Of a stretch of 64,000 bases of DNA, positions 26,256 through 34,302 are shown one piece after another; the first letter of the stretch is position 1; each line of letters begins with the position of its first letter. The notes below the pieces were generated by a model. The model made no database searches. It saw only the letters and a program-made list of their open reading frames with translations, and was not told the origin of the DNA. A program made the translations under genes and the position numbers. The stretch comes from Mycoplana rhizolycopersici. Its GTDB lineage: Bacteria; Pseudomonadota; Alphaproteobacteria; Rhizobiales; Rhizobiaceae. The stretch is from positions 124,001 to 188,000 of the forward strand of contig NZ_JABXYK010000009.1 in assembly GCF_013378445.1 (NCBI RefSeq), given 5' to 3'.

Positions 26256-28058
26256 ATGCGTCGCATCAAGGAACAGGGAACCGCCGACGTTTTCGATGCC
26301 GTATCCTGGGAACCGGGCTCGGCTTCCATCCCCGTATCCTTCGCGAGATCGGTCGGGCTCTACACGCCCGCAATTGCGGGGACGGTGCCTTCGGATTGCG
26401 CGGTGCTGTTCCTCAGTCCCTGGGGTTTCGAGGAAATGTGCACGCGCAAGCTGTGGCGCGATCTCGCCGAGCGCTTCGCCAGGTCTGGGATATCCAGCCT
26501 GCGTTTCGACTACCCCGGCACCGGTGACACGCCAGACGACATGGAATTTCCCGGCGGCCTTCCGGTATGGGAGACGGCGATCGAGGCGGCCGCCGCCGAG
26601 TTGCACAGGCTTTGCGGCACTTCGCGACTGATCCTGGTCGGGCATGGACTTGGTGCGACTTTTGCCGCCCTGAATGCCGGCAGGCTCGGAACTGTCGAAG
26701 GTGCCGTCATGATGGCGCCCGTCATCAGCGGCCGCTTCTACCTGCGCGAACTTGCCGCCTGGTCGAAAATGGTCGATGACGGCCTCGGGCTTTCCGACGA
26801 GCAGCGCATTGCCGGAAAAGTGTCGGTCGCCGGGCTCGTCATGCCGGCGGAAATCGCCGCCGCGGTCCGGGGTATCAGCGTTCACAATATCGAGACGACC
26901 CCGGCCCGGGCCGTGCTCGTCGTTCACCGTGCGGCGCGGGACAGCGAGGCTGCGTTCGCCGACCGGCTGGAGAGCCTGGGCGCGACCGTGACCCGCCAGG
27001 TTTATGCCGGCTACGACGATCTCGTATCGAATCCAACCATCGCAAGGCAGCCGGAGGCGGTGGCGACCGCCGTCGCCGACTGGGTCGCCGCGCTGGCCTC
27101 GGACGCCGGAACCGCCGTCGATCCTGAACTGCCGTCCGCGCCGGCAATCGTTACGGGCGGCGAATTCCGCGAGGAGCCGTTACGCTTCGGCCCCCGGCAC
27201 AGGCTGTTCGGCACGCTCTGCCTGCCGAAGGGGGAGCGGCGCGGCGCCGCAGTCGTGCTGCTCGGGACGGCCTATGATCGGCAAGCCGGCTGGGGTCGCT
27301 CCGCAACGGAGACCGCGCGGTACCTGGCCGCAAACGGCGTCGCGTCGATGCGGTTCGACGCGGCCAATGTTGGCGACAGTCCACCGGTTGCCGGCGCTCC
27401 GGTACAGGTTCTCTTTTCCGCAGGGCAGCAGGACGATGTGAGAGCGGCCTTCGATCTCCTTGCGGAGCGCGGGCTCGGTCCGGCCGTGCTTGCCGGGCGC
27501 TGCAGCGGCGCCTATGTCGCCTTCCGCAGCTCACTGGACGAAAAGCGTTGCGCCGGCGTCGTTGCCATCAATCCGTTCACCTTCGTGTGGGACGAGGAGG
27601 AGAACGTCGAGGAGGCCCTGCGCTACAACCCGCGCTCTCTAGGCGACTACCGCAAGCGGGCACTGCGTGCCGAGACGTTCAGGCGACTGGTCTCCGGCCA
27701 GATCGATATCCCGCGGGCGGCAGGCAACATATGCCGCCAGCTTGGCAGCCGCGCTGCGCGCTCGGCACCCCGGATTTTCTGGCGGCTGTCGAAGTTCGGC
27801 CGGCTGAGGCATACGGTGCATGCATCCTTCGGCAGGCTTTCCGAACGCCACATCCCGATGCGGCTGATCTACAGCGAAACCGACGTCGGACTGGAACGCT
27901 ATCACGCCTATTTCGGCGCGGACGGGGCGGCCATGAAGGCCTATCCGAATGTCAGCGTCGAGATCGTGCCGGGCGCAGACCACAACATGTCCCCGCCGGA
28001 GGCGAAGGCATTGTTGCGGCAGCGCATCCTGGAAATGGCGCTGGCTGCGGCGGAATAG
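26256..28058 (+). CDS. Tandem alpha/beta-hydrolase protein; N-terminal domain catalytically degenerate
   Basis: A cytosolic 600-residue protein made of two homologous alpha/beta-hydrolase halves (about 15-275 and 290-600). Matching blocks are FDYPGTGDTPDD in the first half and FDAANVGDSPPV in the second. The second half has a Cys nucleophile elbow G414-R-C416-S-G418, an acid candidate in YSETDVG and H576 in GADHNMS. The first half has G131 in the elbow (GHGLG) and D255 where the histidine should be, so it looks inactive. The ATG at 26256 was chosen; a GTG at 26244 would overlap the flippase stop. Cys-type hydrolases of this shape accompany polysaccharide loci such as exosortase-linked ones; acyl or ester trimming is only a guess. 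Confidence 0.75.
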   Translation: MRRIKEQGTADVFDAVSWEPGSASIPVSFARSVGLYTPAIAGTVPSDCAVLFLSPWGFEEMCTRKLWRDLAERFARSGISSLRFDYPGTGDTPDDMEFPGGLPVWETAIEAAAAELHRLCGTSRLILVGHGLGATFAALNAGRLGTVEGAVMMAPVISGRFYLRELAAWSKMVDDGLGLSDEQRIAGKVSVAGLVMPAEIAAAVRGISVHNIETTPARAVLVVHRAARDSEAAFADRLESLGATVTRQVYAGYDDLVSNPTIARQPEAVATAVADWVAALASDAGTAVDPELPSAPAIVTGGEFREEPLRFGPRHRLFGTLCLPKGERRGAAVVLLGTAYDRQAGWGRSATETARYLAANGVASMRFDAANVGDSPPVAGAPVQVLFSAGQQDDVRAAFDLLAERGLGPAVLAGRCSGAYVAFRSSLDEKRCAGVVAINPFTFVWDEEENVEEALRYNPRSLGDYRKRALRAETFRRLVSGQIDIPRAAGNICRQLGSRAARSAPRIFWRLSKFGRLRHTVHASFGRLSERHIPMRLIYSETDVGLERYHAYFGADGAAMKAYPNVSVEIVPGADHNMSPPEAKALLRQRILEMALAAAE

Positions 28059-28131
28059 CGCCCGCGGCAACATTGGTCGCGCCGACCTACGACAGCTGGC
28101 AAAGCCGTGTCGCACCATTCGACGGACGCAC

Positions 28132-30588
28132 CTAAAAGGACAATGTGCCCGGCAAATTCAGTGCGCCGACCTCGCCCGTCGGGCGCTCCAATCCGCCGGT
28201 CCCGGTCAGGCGAATTGCGCGCGGTGTGCCGGGCGCGAGATGGAACCAGTTGTCGGACGGCAGAAATCCGGGGCAATCGATATGCACGGACTGGAGAAGC
28301 CGGTCCGACGAAATCTGCAACAGCCAGTTTCCATCGCTCTTCTCGACGACAACCGTCGCCGTCGCCGGATGAAGGGCGCGGGCGCGACCTTGCGGGAAAT
28401 GGAAGGCTTCCGCAACGAGCGAGGATGTCTCGTGATCGCGCAACGTCGCGACAGTGACGTCATGCGCGGGCGGGCCGAAGCGGAAAGCATAGGTCGTGTC
28501 GAAGAAGGCGCCGAACAGATCGGTCGCGGCAATCGTTACCGCCTCGCGCGGATCCAGCGAAAGTTCGCAGCGCCCGGATACGACCGGCTGGCGCCCCTCG
28601 CGCAGGCAGGCGATTTCCAGAACGAACCCGCGCTCCACGTCGGTCTCATTCAGGACATGCACGTCCAGCCCGTTCGTGCCCTCGTCGGAAAGCAGGAGCT
28701 GCACCGGCCGGAAAGCGCGCCGAAGCGCGTGCCACGCCGGCTTGGGCAGGCCGGTGGCGTCGATAACGCCCCAGCCGGCGCCCGGAAGCAGATCCTGCAG
28801 GGTCCAGACCAGAGCGCCGTTGCAGGTCGATTGCGGGCGACGCCACTCTGCGAATGTCGTCTCCATCACCTCGCCGCTCACCGCCCGCGAGAGATCGAGA
28901 TAGCGAGCCGGATTCTCGCGACGCAGGCGCGCGGGATCGCAGTCATAGAGCAGGCCGAGATAGTGGTCCCGTACGTCCTCGAAGTCCCAGGAAGCACCAC
29001 GGTCGCGAGGGACGCGCGCCTTCCAGCGTGGATCGTGGACCGCGGGAACGGGCAGATGCGCATCCAGCGTCGCCTGCTCCGGCACATTGGCGAAAGCGAG
29101 CGATTCGGCGGCGAAACGCACACCGGCCCGGCGCGCATCCTCCAGCGGCCGGCAATAGGCGCCGACGCCGTAGTAGTGGGCAACCCCGGCATTGGGCGAG
29201 AACGGCATGGCGCCGCCAAAAGGGGAATTGGCGAGGTAGGGCACGTCCGGACGCAGCGCTTGCGCCACTTCCGGCAGAAGGCTGTCGGTCAGTGCGCCGC
29301 TCCAGCTGGCCTTCGGAAGACCCAGCATCGCCGCCTGCTGGAACATCTCGCTTCCGCCGCACAGAACGGCCAGCGACGGCGAGGCGGACATTCGGGTCAG
29401 CAGTTGCTCCGCCTCCGCGCGCAGGAGATCGCAGAACTCCGGTTCGGCAGCGGGATAGTCGAAGTTCGCCAGCATGAAATCCTGCCAGACGAGAATACCG
29501 AACTCGTCGCAAAGGTCGAAGAACGCCTTCGCCTCGTAGGCCATCGTGCCGCCGATGCGCAGCATGTTCATGCCCGCTTCGCGCGCAAGGCGGAGAAGCG
29601 GTTCGTATCGTTCCCGGTCGCCCGGCAGATCGACGATGTCGGCCGTCGTCCACACCGCGCCACGGCAGAAGACCGGTATGCCATTCACCTGCAGCGAGAA
29701 GCCGGAGCCATCCGGGCCGCGGTCGACGTGAAGTCGGCGAAAGCCTGTGCGCCCGATCACCCGCCGCTCTCCCGCGACATGGAGTTCGACCGCATGCAGA
29801 ACGGGCTTCCCGTGCGTGTGCGGCCACCAGGGCTCGACGTCAGGCATGACCAAGTCAACCGACCAGCGGTCATCAGACATCCGCCTCATCGGCGCGCGAA
29901 AACGGCCGCAGCAGAGGTCCGGGGGCCCAGAGAGATCGCCAGCCCGTAACGAGACGTGAAGGTGTCCGCTTCCCTCGTCATCAAGAGTGGCGCGGATCTG
30001 CACATCCTCGATCGTGCCTTCCTGCGGTCGCCTCAGCCGCACCGGCCGGTACGGGCCTACAGCCTGTACCGACGGGCACCAGCCGGGCATGTGACCGAGC
30101 AGCGTGGTCCGCACGAGGCGCAGGCCCTGCGGCACGATCATCTGCGGGCGCCAGCGGGCGCGCGGGCCGCGACGTTCGAGATGTGGCCCCAGGGCACGGA
30201 AGCAGATGGCGAGACGATCATTGCCGCTTACGATCACTGCAATCTCATGGGCAACGAACATGGACCGCGAATCGAGCTTCCTCTCGCCGTTCCAGTAGAC
30301 CTCCGCGATGGTCGCCAGGCCATCGAGGGCAAGAATGGCCGCGCCGGGCTCGCAGCCTGCAATGTCGAGGAAATACCAGGCGTCCCGGTCGATCAAGGGC
30401 TCAGGGTCCGTCCGATCGAACAGCCCGGCTCGCTCCAGCGCACCGGCAACGGTCCCCGGAACAGGCGCGTCAAACGCTATCATGTCTGCAGAGCGCATGG
30501 ACGGGTCTGCCCATGCACCGGGCGGCGTCAGGCAGAGGCGCCAGCCGCTGTCGAGCCTCGTTTCGTGCTCGTTTCGAGGATCGCCCAT
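28132..30588 (-). CDS. Glycoside hydrolase family 2 protein (beta-mannosidase-like)
   Basis: An 818-residue protein, the last gene of the carrier-protein operon. It shows the GH2 sandwich domain (about 20-200: DAWYFLDIAGCEPG...LDGLATIAEVYWNG), an Ig-like domain, then the TIM barrel with VNGIPVFCRGAVWTT and LRLAREAGMNMLRIGGT. The acid/base position is LCGGSEMFQQ, where beta-mannosidases usually have GNNE; the candidate nucleophile is in RFAAESLAF. No signal peptide is present, so it appears cytosolic, which is odd for a degradative enzyme. It starts 14 bases after DUF1839, and ends tail-to-tail with the tandem hydrolase. Activity on beta-mannosides or a related intermediate is family inference. 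Confidence 0.82.
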   Translation of the reverse strand: MGDPRNEHETRLDSGWRLCLTPPGAWADPSMRSADMIAFDAPVPGTVAGALERAGLFDRTDPEPLIDRDAWYFLDIAGCEPGAAILALDGLATIAEVYWNGERKLDSRSMFVAHEIAVIVSGNDRLAICFRALGPHLERRGPRARWRPQMIVPQGLRLVRTTLLGHMPGWCPSVQAVGPYRPVRLRRPQEGTIEDVQIRATLDDEGSGHLHVSLRAGDLSGPPDLCCGRFRAPMRRMSDDRWSVDLVMPDVEPWWPHTHGKPVLHAVELHVAGERRVIGRTGFRRLHVDRGPDGSGFSLQVNGIPVFCRGAVWTTADIVDLPGDRERYEPLLRLAREAGMNMLRIGGTMAYEAKAFFDLCDEFGILVWQDFMLANFDYPAAEPEFCDLLRAEAEQLLTRMSASPSLAVLCGGSEMFQQAAMLGLPKASWSGALTDSLLPEVAQALRPDVPYLANSPFGGAMPFSPNAGVAHYYGVGAYCRPLEDARRAGVRFAAESLAFANVPEQATLDAHLPVPAVHDPRWKARVPRDRGASWDFEDVRDHYLGLLYDCDPARLRRENPARYLDLSRAVSGEVMETTFAEWRRPQSTCNGALVWTLQDLLPGAGWGVIDATGLPKPAWHALRRAFRPVQLLLSDEGTNGLDVHVLNETDVERGFVLEIACLREGRQPVVSGRCELSLDPREAVTIAATDLFGAFFDTTYAFRFGPPAHDVTVATLRDHETSSLVAEAFHFPQGRARALHPATATVVVEKSDGNWLLQISSDRLLQSVHIDCPGFLPSDNWFHLAPGTPRAIRLTGTGGLERPTGEVGALNLPGTLSF

Positions 30589-30602
30589 CGTGCCGCTCCG
30601 GT

Positions 30603-31577
30603 CTAGTCGATGCGCCGGGAGAGCACCTGCATCAGCTCTTCCCAGGCTTCGACGGCCGGGTCCAGTGCGGTCGCGAGCGGCTCGAACCGCTTGCGCGTCA
30701 CAGCGCGGGCAAGCTGGAACTGAACCGACTTCGCAACCTCGGAAATCCGGCGGGCAGCGTCCGACGCGGGCACCAGCGAACCGTCTGCTGCGAGCCAGTC
30801 GAGATGGCTTGCCGCCAGTTCGAAGTTGGCGCCGACCTGGCGCAGCGTGTTGAAGGCGTATTTGTGGAAGAAGCCGAACGGACGCTCCGCCACCGCCTCG
30901 ACCTGTCTCGGGAAAACGCCGGCAAAGGCGGCGAGCGGATTTTCGCGAGGCCGGCGCGCAAAATGAACGCGCAGCAGGCGGCGGGCAGCCGCGCGCAGAT
31001 CCGCTTCGGAGGGACAGGACTGCGGGAACTTGGCAAATTCGGTATAGGGCAGGAACGGCAGCGCATCGGCCGGCGCGTTCATCTGGAACAGCCCGTCGAA
31101 ATCCTCACCCTCCAGACGGAAGAAGCCGGCATTGTGGAAGTAGTCCAGCGTCCGACCTTCTAGGTCGAGCCGGTTGATCGCGACCGTCGTCTTGCCGTGC
31201 TCCTGCCGGTAGGCGACACCGCGGGTATCGGGCATGTGGAAGCTGTCCATCTCGACGAGGCAGAGGCGGCCGCGGCCGATCTGCTCGGCGACATGCCGCT
31301 CCACCCTGTCATAGATCGCAAGCTCCGTGCAGCGTATGCCGTAGAGCGCCTCAAGATCTTCCAGGGGAACCTTGAAGAAGGTGAACTGGTCGCCCTCGAA
31401 ATCCTGCGTCAGCGTGAAGCCGAGCATGGCTTCCGGCAAAAGCCCCTGCGCATGGAGGACTTCGATCCAGAGATCGACATAGCAATTGGTCTCCGGCCAC
31501 ATGCGCTCCTGATCGTGAAGCGCGTGCGGCCGGTAGTTGGCGGGATCCAGACCCGGAAGGACGCTCGGTGCCTGCAA
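30603..31577 (-). CDS. DUF1839 family protein, partner of amino acid:carrier protein ligase
   Basis: A 324-residue protein of unknown function, DUF1839. Visible blocks are RMWPETNCYVDLWIEVLHAQG, LEALYGIRCTELAIYD, LVEMDSFHMPDTRGVAYRQE and KTTVAINRLDLEGRTLDYFHNAGF. The Cys, His and Asp residues in CYVD, MDSFHMPDT and HNAGF could make an active site. The start is taken as TTG at 31577, two bases after the ligase stop; no ATG fits. Homologues are regularly found beside aminoacyl-carrier-protein ligases. A transferase moving the aminoacyl group off the carrier is my inference. Confidence 0.75.
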   Translation of the reverse strand: MQAPSVLPGLDPANYRPHALHDQERMWPETNCYVDLWIEVLHAQGLLPEAMLGFTLTQDFEGDQFTFFKVPLEDLEALYGIRCTELAIYDRVERHVAEQIGRGRLCLVEMDSFHMPDTRGVAYRQEHGKTTVAINRLDLEGRTLDYFHNAGFFRLEGEDFDGLFQMNAPADALPFLPYTEFAKFPQSCPSEADLRAAARRLLRVHFARRPRENPLAAFAGVFPRQVEAVAERPFGFFHKYAFNTLRQVGANFELAASHLDWLAADGSLVPASDAARRISEVAKSVQFQLARAVTRKRFEPLATALDPAVEAWEELMQVLSRRID

Positions 31578-31579
31578 GG

Positions 31580-32491
31580 TCAGCCCCAGAGGGTCTTGCG
31601 GACGTTTTCCGGCCAGTCGGCGACGTCGAGGCCGTGGGTATGGAACAGCGCCAGCGCGATGCGTTCCAGGCCGAAGCCGACGCAAGCGGTGTGCGCCACG
31701 TTGCCGTCCTCCATCGTCAGACCCCATTTCGAGCCGAACGCGTCCTGATGGTAATTGAAGCTCATGCAGGCGGTGGGCCTGGCGACCGAGGTGATCGGGA
31801 TCAGAAGCTCGAACTTCAGGTTCTGGTCGCGCTGGTTGTTCGCCAGCATCTTGCCGGCCCGGCCGAAGAAGGGATCGTTGGCCACGTCGATGGTCACCTC
31901 GAGGCCGACTTCCTTCATCATCTGCACACCGCGATCCATCCAGGTTTGGCGGAATTCGGTGACATGCGTCTCCGTCCCCATGCAGACATATTCGCGCATG
32001 CGGAACAACTGCTGGCGCGCCGGATCCTGCGAGGGCTCATGGCGGAAGCAGTAGGACTGGAGATCGTAGAGCGCGCCCTTCGCCGGAATGCGGCCGCGCC
32101 GTGCGACCGTCGGATAAAGCGGATAGCAGGCAGCAGGGGTCAGGACGATGTCGGTCGCCTTCTGGTCCTTCGTCCAGTCCTCCTCGCCGACCTCCATGCA
32201 CTGCAGCAGGCTCATGTGGTCGAGCTCGTTGCCGCAGAAAGAGTGGACGGTACCCGCCAGCTGCGGGAAGCTCTTCATGTAACCGCTCTTTTCGAAAAAG
32301 GCGCGGTTCATGCCCGGCGGGAAGCGCATGGCCTCGGCGCCATCGGCACCGCCAAAGCGATCGATCAGGCGCTCGAAGGCTGTGATCACGTCCTCGAACT
32401 GGCCGCTGCGGCCATAGAGGCCTTCAACGCCGGTGTCGATCAGAAGGCCGGCATCGAACAGCCGGTCGAGAAACGAGGTCTGCATATCCAT
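31580..32491 (-). CDS. Amino acid--[acyl-carrier-protein] ligase (class II aaRS homologue)
   Basis: A 303-residue stand-alone catalytic domain related to atypical class II seryl-tRNA synthetases, with no tRNA-binding arm. Such proteins (for example from Bradyrhizobium and Agrobacterium) activate small amino acids, Gly or Ala, and load them on a carrier protein. The zinc triad of that family is seen as C122 (TPAACYPLY), E167 ([10 protein letters not shown]) and C270 ([13 protein letters not shown]). The class II motif 2 arginine is in [19 protein letters not shown], and motif 3 in [11 protein letters not shown]. It follows the dehydrogenase by 6 bases and precedes DUF1839 by 2. Amino acid specificity cannot be read by eye. 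Confidence 0.9.
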   Translation of the reverse strand: MDMQTSFLDRLFDAGLLIDTGVEGLYGRSGQFEDVITAFERLIDRFGGADGAEAMRFPPGMNRAFFEKSGYMKSFPQLAGTVHSFCGNELDHMSLLQCMEVGEEDWTKDQKATDIVLTPAACYPLYPTVARRGRIPAKGALYDLQSYCFRHEPSQDPARQQLFRMREYVCMGTETHVTEFRQTWMDRGVQMMKEVGLEVTIDVANDPFFGRAGKMLANNQRDQNLKFELLIPITSVARPTACMSFNYHQDAFGSKWGLTMEDGNVAHTACVGFGLERIALALFHTHGLDVADWPENVRKTLWG

Positions 32492-32497
32492 CGTGCT

Positions 32498-33670
32498 TCA
32501 CCCCACGAGACTGGTGTCCTGCTTGTGGACGAGCAGGAGGTTGGACGTATTGCCGAGAATGCGGTCGTTGGAGATCATCAGCTGGGCCGAGTGCGCGTCG
32601 CGCAGATGGCGTCCGAGGCTGAAGGGGGTACCGTTCTTGTAGCCCATGATCCCGCAGATCAGCATGGCGTGGTTGATGATCGTCAGGATCGTTTCCGACG
32701 AGCCGATCTTGAGATTGTTCATGGCGACGGCAAAGCCCATCGACGAGAGCCGGTCAGGATCTGCCTTTGCGGCTTCGAATTCCCGAAGACCCTCGACGAC
32801 ATTCGATTTGAGCATCTGCAGCAGGCTTGAGGCTTCGGCGAGCCGCAGCGCGCCGGGCGGCGTCTGGCCGGGGCTCCTGCGCGCCGCAGCGCGCACGAAA
32901 GCCTGTGCGCGGGCCATGGCATTGACGGCGATCCCGTACCAGACCGCGCTCCAGAGCAGGTGCGAGGTCGCCAGCATCGACTGGGCGGCAATCTCCGCAA
33001 ACGGCTTGGGCAGGATCTGGGCCGCCGGCGCCTCGCCCTTGAAGAGATAGCCGTCGGAGCAGGTGCCGCGCATGCCGAGCGTGTCCCAGACATGGGTGCG
33101 CTCGAGCGTATACTGGTCCCTGGTGAAAACCGTCATCACCTGGTCGGTGGAAGCGGCATCCGCGTGGCTGCGCGAGGTGATCAGGATTGCATCCGCATAG
33201 GCACCGTAGGAGATGACGGTCGCGTCCTTCTCAAGCCGGCAGCGGTCGCCCTCGACCGCGATGGCGCAGATGCTGTTGCGGAGGTTGCCGCCAATCCCGC
33301 CCTCGGTCGTGGCCGACGCCAGCAGCAGCTGCTCGTCGGCGATGCGGCGCATGAACGCGCGATGCCAGTCTGCATCCTCGCCATGCGAGACGAGGCTCGA
33401 CGCCTTGATCTGGTGCATGGCGAAGACCATGGCCGACGCCGCACAGGTCTGGCCGATGAGCGAGCAGACCTCGGCAATGTCAGAAATCGACGCGCCTTCG
33501 CCGCCGAGATCGGGCGCAACCTGGATCGACAGCAGGCGTTCCGCCCGCATCGCATCGACGGCTTCTTTCGGAAAGCGGCCCTTCGCGTCGACATCATCGG
33601 CGTGCGCCTCGGCCACCGCAGCCACGCGCGCGGCTCGCTCTGCCAGACCTGCGCCGGTCGACATGTTCAT
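32498..33670 (-). CDS. Acyl-CoA dehydrogenase-like flavoprotein, probably acting on carrier-bound substrate
   Basis: A 390-residue FAD enzyme of the acyl-CoA dehydrogenase fold: N-terminal helical domain (AKGRFPKEAVDAMRAERLLS...PDLGGEGAS), middle beta domain (SATTEGGIGGN; WDTLGMRGTCSDGYLF) and C-terminal helical domain. The usual catalytic region IYEGTNEI near the C-terminus is replaced by LMISNDRILGNTS, so the medium-chain-type Glu is absent. It overlaps the carrier gene by ATGA. By analogy with PltE/RedW flavoproteins that oxidise prolyl-S-carrier, it may desaturate the aminoacyl thioester; this is inference, not shown. Confidence 0.83.
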   Translation of the reverse strand: MNMSTGAGLAERAARVAAVAEAHADDVDAKGRFPKEAVDAMRAERLLSIQVAPDLGGEGASISDIAEVCSLIGQTCAASAMVFAMHQIKASSLVSHGEDADWHRAFMRRIADEQLLLASATTEGGIGGNLRNSICAIAVEGDRCRLEKDATVISYGAYADAILITSRSHADAASTDQVMTVFTRDQYTLERTHVWDTLGMRGTCSDGYLFKGEAPAAQILPKPFAEIAAQSMLATSHLLWSAVWYGIAVNAMARAQAFVRAAARRSPGQTPPGALRLAEASSLLQMLKSNVVEGLREFEAAKADPDRLSSMGFAVAMNNLKIGSSETILTIINHAMLICGIMGYKNGTPFSLGRHLRDAHSAQLMISNDRILGNTSNLLLVHKQDTSLVG

Positions 33671-33921
33671 TCGGCCGCCTCCGCGCTACCCGTGAGACCT
33701 TCGACGGTCTTCGCGATGGCGTCGATGCTCTGGAACGACTTGCGGTTGAGAAGGCTGTCGGGGAACTCGAGGTCGAAAGCTTCCTCGATCGCCAGCATGA
33801 TCTGCACGGACGCGAAGGACGACATGCCCGCAACATAGAGATCGGCATTGTCGGCAACCTGGTCCACGGCGACCGGCAAACCGCCATGCTTGGCGAGCAA
33901 CTCACGGATTTTCTGCTTCAT
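33667..33921 (-). CDS. Stand-alone acyl/aminoacyl carrier protein
   Basis: An 84-residue four-helix carrier protein. The phosphopantetheine serine is S35 in the motif AGMSSFASVQIM, where the canonical Asp before the Ser is replaced by Ser and Leu by Phe; the rest (AIEEAFDLEFPDSLLNRKSFQSIDAI) is a clear ACP helix II-III. It is first in the operon, has a GGGAG site 7-10 bases before the ATG, and overlaps the dehydrogenase start by ATGA. It is the expected substrate of the ligase two genes downstream rather than the fatty-acid AcpP. Confidence 0.9.
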   Translation of the reverse strand: MKQKIRELLAKHGGLPVAVDQVADNADLYVAGMSSFASVQIMLAIEEAFDLEFPDSLLNRKSFQSIDAIAKTVEGLTGSAEAAE

Positions 33922-34302
33922 GACATCTTTCTCCCGCGCGTTCTATCCGGCCGGCGCACGATGCCGCGCGCCTTGCCAGTTCAACCAGAGGCATACACGG
34001 GGGAGAGATAAGATGGCCTGAAAGGACATGGATAAATTTCCGTGAAAAAGCGGCCGTAGTCGGTCCGCGACATGGCGCAGCTACAGTCTCCAGCCGGCCC
34101 AGCCGGAAAAACATCGTATTTTCAATATGATTCATATTGCGAGCGGAGATGCGCACCGAGCGCTTGCCGCAAACGATTGATCACTTGTTAACCATAATCT
34201 GAGAGGTTGAGGATGATCTTGCGGGCGACATCGGCCGCCGGACAACGCGTGCAATGATTGGAATAGGCGTTACCCCGTCACATACGGGCTTTTGGTCATT
34301 TG
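33922..34302. promoter_or_regulatory. Divergent control region between the carrier-protein operon and the wzc-like operon
   Basis: 381 bases without a convincing gene. It holds a perfect palindrome CAATATGA-T-TCATATTG at 34123-34139. It also holds a near-CtrA box (TTGA-N7-TTAAC) at 34177-34192, 111 bases before the wzc-like ATG. I see no terminator hairpins. The short minus-strand frame at 33902-34156 overlaps the carrier start and has no homology. Confidence 0.6.
34123..34139. promoter_or_regulatory. Perfect palindrome CAATATGATTCATATTG with a GANTC centre
   Basis: Eight-base arms around one central base, located 202 bases upstream of the carrier-protein start and 164 bases upstream of the wzc-like start. 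The centre reads GATTC, a CcrM methylation target, so methylation would modify the middle of any operator here. Confidence 0.6.
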
